This document shows positions 1 to 12,000 of a DNA stretch of 23,219 bases, piece by piece. The DNA lies in NCBI GenBank assembly GCA_964588175.1, contig CAZPNW010000079.1:1-23219 (forward strand), written 5' to 3'. The first letter of the stretch is position 1; the number at the start of each line of letters is the position of its first letter. Both the position numbers and the translations under genes were made by a program. The notes under the pieces are model-generated. The model worked only from the letters and a program-made list of their open reading frames with translations, was not told the origin of the DNA and made no database searches. The stretch comes from JBAZTA01 sp964588175. GTDB taxonomy: Bacteria; Omnitrophota; Gorgyraeia; Gygaellales; Profunditerraquicolaceae.

Positions 1-3000
1 TCCGCTGGTGCTATTTTAAGATGGGTTTAGGTGAGGAGATCATCTCTGAATTTATGGCAGCCGCGCAGAAACAGGGAAAAGTCCTGGTCATGGAAAACCT
101 GGGGGTCGTGCCTTCACAGATCGATAAATCGCTTTTTGAACTTGGTTCCTCGGTATTCCGGCCTCTCTATTTTGGCTATAAACATTTTATCGGTGATGAT
201 AATCCGTATTGGTTCCCTAAAATAAACCTGCATGATTACGCGTGTTTTATGATCCATGATTCTGTGACGCTGCGCTGCTTCTGGGAGGGAAAAGGGAAAT
301 GGGGGGCAAGCAAGAATTATTTTAAAAATACGCATGAGAAAGAAAGTGTTGTTTCCTGGTTAAAGGAAAACGGGTATTTAGCCAATAAGGCTCCGGTAGA
401 CCTGTCTTGTTTAAACAGCCATCTGCATTTTGCTGTCCTTGCTTCAGTGGCTGATAGTAACGCGGGCATGTGTGTACTGATGATGCCGGATATATTCGGA
501 TCAGGCGAAGAGGGTATTATCAATATGCCGGGTAATTCAGATTTTTGGACCGCCCGCTCCCTGGTGGCCATTGAAGACTTGTTGTTTGAAATGAAGAATG
601 CCTCGCATCTGAAGGCCAATGTCTCCGCGGCAGAGGCTGTGTCGATGCTCAGGGAATTAGCGCAGTACAGGCAGCGGGATAGTTTTACCAAGCAGCTGTC
701 TTTAGCCCCGGGAAATACCGCAGCGCTTGTTATGACTCATCCCTTGATGGGAGACGGCCTTAAGCAAATACGCTTCCAGGGTGAGGATTTCCTCATTGAT
801 GCGGTAGTCTATGGCCAGGCACATGAAGTAAGCCTTGTGCTTGATAATAGGGCAGACGTTGTGATGAAGCGGCTGGAAGTAAAATACGGCTTGCCTGCGG
901 GATTTTCGATATACCGCGGGACTTTTCATATAGATGTTCCGGTGATAGCGACGACTGCCTTCCGGATCAAAATCGACGGTAATATCAATTATCCCGCAGG
1001 GTATCTGGTCTCCATGCCGCAGGGGACGGATACTAATCCTTTATCATATGATTATGGGAAACTAAAACCGGAGTCCGCATCTCCTTTGCAGGCAGCTGTT
1101 TTGTTAGGCTCGTTAGTCGCAACGCGCAGTTGGCAGGGGCCAGGGGCATCTCAGGCGGAGGCGCGCTTGCATAAATCGGCGTCGAGTGCAATTGTCACTG
1201 TAGAACGGATAGAAAGAATAGAGGAGATACTTAAAACTACTCCCGCGGAATGTGTGGATTGGTGGCATTGGGAAAAGCGTCAGTCAGAAAATGCTGTTCT
1301 TAAACCCGGACATATCCTTGTGATCAGTAATCTCTTCGCGTTCCAGCTTTTTATACGTCAGGATGCAACAGGGAAAGAGCAATTTATTCATTCCCTCCCC
1401 AGAAGCGATAAAGAAAACGTGGTTATGCTTTCTGAGTTGGCCGCGGGAGGGTATACCTTGAATTTTGTTTGGCCGCAGAATTCCGATAACGGCGGCTGGG
1501 AAAAACGCAGTTACCGCCTGTGGGCGCTTGAGCACGGGGATGACGTGTCCATTGATCCGACGTTACTGTCAGCGTTTAACCGCAAGCTTAATACGATACA
1601 GGAAGATAACCTGGGACTATTACTGGGCATTAATCTTTTAGACCTAGGCGCGCGGGTAAAGGCCGATGAGGAACTTCAAAGAGGCAGGCTGGTGATCAAC
1701 AAAAATATCGTTGTCCGGGAAACAAGGAAACTTATCAATTCCTTTCCAAATAATAATACGCCTGTTTCGTTCTATCTTTTTAATGTTTTAAAGACTTCAT
1801 ATATTTCGCGTTTGGTGCATGGGCTTAACTATCCGCAGATCACGCGCTGGGATAACGATAGCTTGCGTTCGCACATAGAGGAAAAGATACTTGAATTCGG
1901 GATCAAGAATACTCAGCTCAAGGATGTTTCAGTGCTGGCTGATTCTTATCTCTTGCTACGCCTGGTGATCGATGGTAATGAGTTCTCTTTTCCCATGGGA
2001 TATCACACCAAGCAGGTGACGTATGCATTGGGTAAGAAAAGAAAGCCGGTCACTTTTGTTGAACAATTCGGTAATCCCTTTTCGCCTCGAGGAGTAGAGG
2101 ATGTTGAGAATTATATAAGTGATTCTCAGTTGGGGGGCATCATCGCCGATGCACACCGTCAGGGTAGAAAAGCCATCGGTGATTTCTATGGATGGCGTAT
2201 TGAGGGTTTGAGAGAGGATACCTATCAATATTTCAGCCATCAGGTGATCGGTGACGCCGCGATGAGTTATCAAGACATAACCAGGATTTACGGCCGGGGG
2301 ATTGTCTGGCATTTCAGCGATAAACAAGTATTGTTGCATTTTCGCGGTGATTCACAAGACCAGTTGTTCCCTGATCTGGGAGAAAAATACGGACATCCCC
2401 GGGAACGGGAGAAATATGATTTCTGGAAGAACGCCTACCTGCGGTATTTGTTACAGCGTATTGACCTCGGCTTTGACGGTTTCAGGGTCGATCTGGCGTA
2501 TGAGCTGTGTAAACTCAAAGCAGACGGCAGCAGGGACCATTCACTTTTAAAGGAAGTATTTTTTGAGGCTATTGAGTATGCCCGCCGGAACTACGCAAGA
2601 AGGATTTATTTTATCCTTGAAGTATATGGCGACCAACCCAGGAATTATTTCAGGAGCTGGAACAATGAATTAGACTATGTGGCCGTAAAAACTTATTTCG
2701 ACGATATTATCAAAACATTGCTGAAGAGTGATCCGGCAGTTCATAAGATATCAGATTTATATAACGCGCTGCGCTGGGTCATGACAAATCCTCAAGGCGC
2801 GTTAACCGAGGTCTTGTTCTTGAGTAATTATGACGAAATGAGCTTAAAGGATATTATTCCCGACCCTGTTTTGCGCAGGTTATATATTAAGATGGCGCTT
2901 TGTATGGCTCGAAGCGGTTATAATGTGTTCTTTTACCTGCGTGATTTTATCGAGCATGCGGGTGAATTAGTGCCGGTCGTCGGCGGTGAACGCCACGGTA

Positions 3001-6000
3001 GCCGCTGGTACAGCCATAAATTTCCGACGGTAATAGAATTAGATGAACGAAACAGGAGTAAATCGGTGGTTTCTCTGGCCAAACAGTCTTTTGCCTGGCA
3101 TGAATTTGAGTCGCCGGAACCGATCCTCAGGCAATTGCTGCGTAAAAAAGAACTATTGTTTTTTACCCCTCAGGGAAAGACCAGGTTTAATCTGGCGTAT
3201 ATGGTACACAGGCTTTCATTCCTTTCCCGCGGCAGGCGGTTTGCGATAACAGGTTCTTTTGCAAAGGCATTGAATAATTTAGAATACCGGGTGAAGGCTA
3301 TGATTGATAAAGGTAAGGTTCCGGTTATTTTCTTGGATCTTGATTATACGTTGAGCGAGCATTTCTGGTCGTCTCTTGCTGAAGGTATTCCGGAACTTTT
3401 AGGGAAAATCGATGCTGCCGGCGGTATCCTCGGGTTAAATACCGGCTGTGATATTGATATTGCGTGGGTCGGGCAGCGGGTGCTGCAGTCTACCCAGAAG
3501 CTGTTTCCCTGGAAGATCCTGATCCTGGAAAACGGGAGAAAAATATATGCCTGGAATAAAGAAGCGCAGGCTTATCAAAAGCTGCCTCTGACTGCGAGAA
3601 ATAAGGGAGCGGCAATGGAACAAATCGCTTTAGCGCTGGGAATTTCACTGCATGATTTTATTTACCTGGCTGATTTTCCGGAGAACGGGCACAGTAATAT
3701 CCCCGGAGAGGATGATGTTGTTTTAGAGTATCCTTTGAGCGTTATTATTTGCCAGGGCTTGAGGAATAAGTTCCCTCTGCATCATAGGAACACGCTTTTT
3801 ATTAAGCCTCGATATCTAAGGCAGCCTTGGCTGGGGCCTGCGGCTACCACGGAATATTTAAAAAGTATTAACCTGGTTATCGGCAATAATAGCGCTCGGT
3901 TGATCCCTCAACAAAAAGAATTATTGCGGCTTTTGAGTGTGCACGTGCCAATGCGAGGGTTCGCGGACGCCACTCCTCTGGTATGGACATTTGAGAACGC
4001 AGGGAGTATGAATGTGGTTGGCCGGGATGTCCCGGTATGCGTTTCTGCCCGGGCTCCGGGAATGGTGCATGCGGGGGTAAAAAATAATGCCGGCGACTGG
4101 GTCAAGACGTATGACCAACCATTAATATTTAATGAGAATCGCCGTGTTTGGGAAGCATTATTGCGTGACCCTGATATAGATGAATTTACGTTTATCTGGT
4201 TTGCCCAAAAGGGGACTCAGGTTAAATGGGAAGGCAGGACTTTTTCTCTCACCAGAGGAGTAGAGTGGGATTGGCAGCGGCATGCGGATACTGAAGCGGC
4301 CGTGCCGCTTGGTCTGCCGTTGTTCATAAGAAATGAATTCGTATTTAAAGCGTACATTTATAGGCATTCTGACGGTAAAGAATGGTTCATGGATCCTTCC
4401 TATATACCGGGAAATAGGGAGTATGTCGCTCTTGTTTATCCCGAGCATCCGGGGCAGTACACTTTAACTTTTCGCTGGCCGGGCAAGAAAATAAATTCCG
4501 GGTGGGAAGGCAGGGATTATTATTTCCGCGTTCTAGAGGGAAATGATGCGGAAAAACCCGGCTCAAGCCCTATTACGCTGGACGATATTGCTCAGGTTTA
4601 TCATGAAGGCAGAAGCTTGCTTGCTGAATCTAAGTTTGCGGAAGCATTGGTTATTTTTGACCGGGCAGCAGCGCAGTGCAGGAATATTTCTTTAACAAAG
4701 AATGAAAAGGTTTTCTTGGTGGATATCTTGGCTAATAAAGGCTTGTGTTTTGCCCATATGTCCCGCCTTGATGAATCCCTGGTTGTTTATGAAGAAGCTT
4801 TACGTATTGCTCCTGAAAATTATTCTAAAGCGCAAATAAGCAGCCTTTTGGCGAATACCTTATTTCTTATCGCGCAGCGGACGGCTGCCGATATTGCTCC
4901 CCGGGCCTGGGCATGCCTTGATACCGCGATTAAGTCGCTTAATACGGAATTAAATATAAGGGGTATTGCTCCTGACCAGGTTTTAAGCGTTAAAAGTAAG
5001 CAAGTAGAGATATTGTTGTTGCGGGGATACATGTGTCAGTACAGCGGTAAAGATGATAAGGCGCTGGAAAGTTTTAGCCAGGTGCTTTCGATATATCCTT
5101 TAGCTCCCGCGGCAAAACTGGAAGCGCACTATCAGGGGGGACGCTCTGCGCTGCGATTGGGAAACTATGATTTGGTCCGTTCTTATATGGGAGAAGCGCT
5201 TCAATATCTTTCCGGCCTTAACAGGGTAATTGCTTTGATCGCGCTGAGTGAAACCTATAGTTATAGCGAAGAAAATATTGATAAGGCCTTAGAGTTATTA
5301 CAAGAAGCCCAAACGATCGAAGAATCGTTACCCAATGATATGAAACTTAAGAAAAACCGGGATGGCGAGTATGGGCTTGATATGTTCCTGGGTAATATAT
5401 ATCTTGAGATCGCAAAAGCCTATTATTTAAAGAAAAACGATCAGGAAAGCCTGCGTTACGCTATGCTCGGTTTAACTCAATTAGTGCCGGGAAATGTTGT
5501 CGTTTCAGAGGAGAATTTGGGGATTTTCTTAGCAACGGTCCCGTATATGGATCTTACCGTAGCTCCTGAGTTGGAAAATATGCTGGCGCGCACTATCCTG
5601 CTTATGGCAGGCAGCTATTTGAATGCCGGCCTTTATTCCCAGGCGATCGCCGCAGGGTCTGTTGCGGTGTTGCTGACCGATAATGATATAAGCCGTAAAG
5701 GTACTGCTCACCGGATAATCGGTGATTCCCTCTTGTATCAGGCGGAAGATATGAAAGAGCAGGCGCCTGAGTTAGCGCGGGCTTTCGCTTTTGAGGCAAG
5801 AAGCGAGTTCCTGAAAGCGATTGATTCCGGTTATTTCAATAAAGAATTCTATAGAAATTATCTTTTGTCTGAGTTATTGAGCGGTATTTTGATCCGCTCG
5901 GTAAAAGAAAGGTTTGTGAGCGGCATCGTAAAGGCCAAGCGCACCGATAAATCGGTATATGAAACTTTTCAGTCTGCTTTGGAGTTCATAACGGCTAATG

Positions 6001-9000
6001 GAGGAGAGCTTGATATAGAGGAAGCTCGGGAATTAAGAATATTCTTAAAAATCCTTACCGTCAGCCAATATTTGAAAAAATCAAAGGTCCGCGCGCAGGT
6101 AGAGCCGCTCGTGAGCGCTTTGGAGTCTTTGGCTGTTGAAATGGCTTGCAAAAAATCCCTGCAGATTGAAGAAAGCTATGCAGAACAGTCGCGGTCATTA
6201 AACGAGGGGATCTTGAGTAAGGAAATTCTTGAGCAGAACTCTTTGAAGGAGCGCCAGGCCGCGGCAGACGAGCTCGATCGCCAGTTGAAGGTTGAAATCG
6301 CAGGGTATACTGCTGTTTGTGATGCGGCTTATAGAAATGAGCAACAACAGTTAAAGCGGCAGGCAGAAGGTATCTTCTTACGTAAGCAAAGCCTAAAATA
6401 TACTCAAGAGTTTGAAATGCTGCGAAAATACAAGCCGGCTGAAATTTTGGATTTCCTGGGCGTTGTCTTGGATTATTGCCGGAATAAGAATTGGGATATT
6501 GCTCAGACCGATGCCTTTATAAAAGAGGTCCTTGAGCCCGGCAAAAGTATGATGCATAGCTTTGCGTTATTTCTGCATCAGGTATATCCGAATATCCTTT
6601 CAGAGATCTATAAAATTGTAGTCGAAACGCGCAAAAGAGGTTTTGATCATGCGGCAGTCGTAGATTTTATGGATTTTTGGAATGACCTGGGATTGTCTCC
6701 TCAAGAACGAAAAATGAGTTTGCCGGAGATCTTTAAAGCAGCAGACCAACAGCGTCTTAATGCGGAAGGTATTATAAAATTGTTGTCCGATTTAAAAGAC
6801 CTCGGGGTCGGCTCGAAAGATGACCTGCTGCAGTCTTATGAGCTTATTTTCTCCGCTTCGCCTGCCGCGGGGAGCAGTTCGGCGATCGCTCAGACGAAAA
6901 CAAACGGTACGCCTGAGCTCACGGTTGAAGGTATTTCTAACGGCGTAGATGGAGTCGTTTTTGCTGAAACTATTAAATGGGGTTTTGTAGGTAACGTTAT
7001 GCAGGCAGCCTACGGTATCGTAAAACCGTGGGATGCGCCAGATGTTATCGCTGCAAGTATTACTGACGAAGTAAATTCTTTCGAAGATATCGTGGAACAG
7101 GTCCAAAAAGAAATGAAAAGGGAAGAAAAGAATTATCCACCGGTTATTTTTGAGATCATCGGAAGATTAAAAGATGAAGCGATACAGAAGATCAAGAAGG
7201 AAGCGATGAACGCCGCGGGTGTTTTTCCGGCGTTGGTTGCCCGGGAAGTGGGGAAATTGAAGGTAAATACCAGTGTCATCAAGCCCTTGGAAGAATTGTG
7301 CAACCATATTATCGGCCATTTGCTTAACCGCTATAATGTCGATGATGTAACTGCCGAAACAGCTCATTTTATAAGGTTCGTTGATCCGCTCTATAGAAAT
7401 ATGAAGGCTAAATTTGAAAGCTATCAGGGGACTGGGTCAGAGGAAGAGTTCAGGTATATGTTCGTGTATCATTCTTTGCGTGATATTAAACGCGATGTTG
7501 TTGCCTTGATAAAGCAGGAGCGCCTGGCTGCGCGGAGGATCTTGTATTTATATTCCGAACCCCGGGAGATCCTTGCGATCAAAGGGCTTGGCAAGCCGTT
7601 GCCAAGCTTTAGTAAAGTGATCTTAAATTCTTATTTGGCTAAACTTAACGGCAGGCAGGATCCGGTTGAAAGAGGTTCTCTTGACCTTGTGTATATTATT
7701 TCAGAGCTGATCGTGTACTTGAGGAAAAAAGATACCTTTACCAACCGCGGTGATGATCCGGAAGCGATCTCTCAAAAGGTCGAAGATGAGATCAAACGCT
7801 TCTCCCGCGCGCTGGAGCATGTTTTAAAGCGCATTGATCAGGCTGACAGGTACGCGTTTGAGTTTATAAGCAGCATCCGTGAGTTGGTGAACTTTACTGT
7901 TAGTAAAAAGCATTATTTCGCGGAAAAAGTTATTTACGAATTAACCGAGGAGCGGCTTGCGGATTTCGATGAGACGCAGAAATTGATAATTACGAATTAT
8001 ATTTCTCAGTTGGTCCGGCGGCTTTTAACTGATTTTGTGGGCGGGGAAAGCATTAAAGAGAAGGACTTGATATTGGTTGTTTCTGAGATCGATTATCCGA
8101 CCTTGCTTGAGTTAAGGGAACGTTTTCCGAGTATCAAAGCTGTTATTTCCGGCACAAAAGACCATACCGCGCATTGGGTGATCATGACTCAAGATATCCC
8201 TGTTTTAACGGGGGCTGTACTTGTCCCCGCAAAGAAAAAAGATGTATTTGCGCTGATCAATCCGGCAGATGAGGTCCTTTTGGACGGCAAAAATGGTTTG
8301 GCAGTGGTTAATCCTTCAGAAAAAACCAAGCATGAATTCATTGATATCAAGCTTCGCGGCGATTGTTTGCGTGAAATATGCTCCCTGCATGCGTATGAGG
8401 CGGCGGCGACCGATAACGGCGCAGGCACGCAGGTGGAGATTTTGGCTAATATCGGCGGAAGCGCGCGTGATTTACAGCGGCAGGCTTTTGAAGCGCTGTC
8501 TTATGGCGCTGACGGGGTCGGTTTAGTAAGGACAGAATTCCTCTATCAGGATGAGCGCGCCCCCGGAGAAGAAGAATTTTTGCGTATTTTCAGCGAAGCT
8601 TCGGAAGTAACGATATCCGGCAGGAGTTTAAAGAAATTCCATATCAGGGCGCCTGATAAGGCAGCAGATAAAACATTCCTGGCGTTTGGCGATACGCCGG
8701 CATGCGGTATTGATTTTCTTCTGCGGGAAGGACGAACATTACTGCGCGATCAGTACCGCGCAGCCATTCGGGCGCAGCAGGGGGCTTCGTTCAAGAACAT
8801 CGGATTCTTTGTGGCAATGGTGAGGAATAGATCAGACCTCGATGATACGGTCAAGGAGCTTGATCAAGAGGAAAAGCTATTGAATGCCGCCCTTTCAGTA
8901 AAAATGCCGCGTGGCTTTATGCTGGAAACTCCGGGGGCTATTGAGATCTGCCGGCAGATAATGCGGGAATCTGATTTTGTCAGTATCGGCACCAATGATC

Positions 9001-12000
9001 TAACAGCTTTTACTTTGCGTATCAGCCGCGACGCTTTAGGAGATAAACTAAAGACTTTGCAGCCGCGGGTCCTGGAAATGATAGAGATTGTCTTTATGGC
9101 CGCGGATAAAGAGAACCGGGAGCGCAAGAGGGCCGGGAGAGCGCTCATGGAGGTGGTCATTTGCGGTGAGTTGGCGCGCAGCGAGAAATTTATCCTGCTC
9201 TTACTGGGGAGATGGAGTAAATATTTACCGTTTGTATCCTTGAGCATGAACAGGATGTCGATTCCCTGGATCAAGATGTTTATCCGTATGTTAAACAAAA
9301 AAGAGATCGAAGGCGTACTTAAGGATATCCTTCTCGCGGATATCGTTCATGAGGAGGATATACTGACTTTTGACCGAAGCCTCGCAATGCTGGCGAAAAA
9401 TGTAAAAAGTAATATATATGCGACAGCAGAATTCCAAGAATTGTATTTACGTTATAGAGCAGCATTAGAGAAACAAATATTTTCCGGTATCAAGAGTGAT
9501 CTTGCGGGAAGCCCGCTGGTTAATACTACTGGCGGGGAGCTGCCGGTAATATGGGAAGAGCAGCAGATCCAGGGGAAAAACAAGGCCATTAAGATCGTTA
9601 TAACTACTTTATCCGGCGTCCCTGAGGCGCTCAAGAACGCATGGGTTTTACATAACCAGACCTGGGGCAAGCGTTTTGAATTGTCTCTGCAAGAACTTAT
9701 TTCGATCATGGGAAATAATCCCGGCGGGCATCTGGTAGCATTAAATCAAACCGGTGAAATGATCGCGATCCTCCTGTGCGCATCAGTTTTTGCCAAAGAT
9801 ACCGCCGCTTTGCCACGTTCGTTGAAGAAGATCATGAGCATCAAGCGTAACAGGGGTGTTGATAATTGCTGGATACATTACGCGGTGGCAGTAAGGAAAG
9901 ATTATCAGGAAAACCGGTTTGGGCCAAAGATCGCCTCTGCGGTATTGAAAGCGACAGAAGCTTTTACCGGAGGAATGGGGCGCTATACCTTTACCCCGCT
10001 CAGCGGTTACGCGGCTTTTAAACGTAAGAAAATAAGCCCGGAGAGTTATCTCTTGCATTTAAAATATTCCAAATTCCTTTTGAACCCTCTGACACAAAAA
10101 CCCTACACCTATAAACAGTACCTTAAGATCGTCTACCCCCAGAGATTCGGCCCCTGCGCCTATAAAGAAATGCTGCGCCGTGACCGAGAGGATTATTTTG
10201 ACCATAGAGCAGAGGGCGCTTCTGTAACATTCAGGGAATATTTATCCGGGAAGGGAACCGGCGTCTTTGAGGCACAATGGGGCCATTATGAGGATTTTAT
10301 TACAAATTATGGCGGAATTCCTATTGAAGTTTACATAAAAGAAGCCGGGCGCGCTGTCCTTTGCGGGGCGGTTAACCTGCATTTGAAAAACGGCGCTCCC
10401 GTTATCGCGGTTATCAGGGGCGGCAGGGAAAAAGACAGGAATGCGGGCAAAGTGGCTGTTTTTGTTGAATACGTGCCATTGCCGGTTTCGGCGAAAACTT
10501 ATGGTTCGGGCAATATTTCAGCGAGCCCGATGCAGGCAAACGCTGCCGTTTCATATAATGATTTGTATCCTGTTTTTATACCCGAGAACGGTTGGCTTGG
10601 ACAGTTTGTTTATTATGCAGGAGAAATAAATCGCTATTTGGCAGCACAGGGCAGTTATAACAAACAGTGGCGCAGGCATTACTTAAATCTGGAAAAAGGT
10701 TTTACTCAGGCGATATCGGAAAGCCGGGGGAACTCCCAGGCGCTTGTTTTCGGTTTAGGGATGCATGGCGATATTAATACCCGCTTATTAACCGATAAAT
10801 TCCAGGAAGTCAATTGTATTGATGTGAACCGGGAGGCCTTTGCCCAGGTCGAGCGGAGCTTGCCCTTGGAATCGCGGTCCCGTTTACACTTTACTCACTT
10901 TGATGCTTCTTTGGTAACTTTTGAGTTGATCAAAGCGATTGAAACAATAGCCCGTGATTCCCATGAGCAAATAGTGAGTTATAAAGAACTGATCTCTCTT
11001 GTTGCGGCTGGGTATCGGCGTTTCGTGAATCGACAGCCGCTTGGCCTTAATGATAAGAATGTCCTGTTGCTTCAGCGGACCATCGACCTTATTAAGAATG
11101 TGAAGATCTCAAGAAAGCTTCCTTTTGAAAATAATAGTATTGACCTGGTCCTTTCAAGTATGGTCCTTACTGTCATGCTGCCGGGCTATTTCCTTGATTT
11201 TGTGGCCTCGAAATTAAAGAGAGAGCTGGGTATTAAAAAGAAGGATTATGAAAATGAGTTTCGCGCGTTGTACGACGCTTTTGCGTCTTTAGAAATCAAG
11301 GCCGTTGCCGCGCATATCCGTGAGCTTGTTCGCGTCGCCAAACCGGGAAGTACCATATACCTCGCGACAGACACTAAAAGTATTAAAAAAGAGCGGGAAG
11401 ATGTTTTATATGCAAAGGAAATTGTCGGTGAGCGCTGGATCGATTCTTTTTGGCCCGGCGATGTTACGCAGATCTATAAAGATAACTGGTTATGGGAGCT
11501 GGCTCAGTCCTGGAGTGTAAAAAGATACCAGGAAGTGCATTTTTGGGGCATGCGGAAAACCGATCGTGAAAACTTCCTGCTTTCAGGAAGCCCCATAAAT
11601 GAAGATACGGATGAAGCGGTATTCCCGGCCGATGTGCGGGAAAAAAATCACATGCTTGAAGGGATCGCGCAGGAAGTGGCGCTGACTCAGAAAGCATTGC
11701 CTCAAATAGAGTCTTTGTCTGCGGCAATTAAAGATTTTAGAGTGAGAAACCGCCAGTTGAATATGTTCCAAATGGAAAAAGTCCAAGAAGAGCGCGAGTC
11801 GTTTGTGCAAGCTATCGATGAAATAATCGCGTTATTGAAACTTGAAAAAGCGCGTGAAAAGATCAAAAAGCAGCAGGTATATCCGGCGCTGCAGGAGGCC
11901 CGCGCCAAGTTGTTATCGGGAGACCTTAAGGTCATTAAACTTCTGGAAGCCGCTGGCGCCGCACTTAAGGTCCGTTTGAACGATCTGCGCGCGCAGCAGC

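Noticed and set aside
31..3249. Small plus-strand frames out of phase with the giant frame, for example 31-225, 2302-2550 and 3043-3249
   Set aside because: They overlap recognised GH77 and GH13 motifs in the giant frame and encode no recognisable protein.
11573..11590. Perfect 7-bp hairpin (CTTCCTG, loop CTTT, CAGGAAG) near the SGSP linker, considered as a terminator
   Set aside because: No run of T follows and the reading frame continues straight through. Its position at a module border is probably chance.
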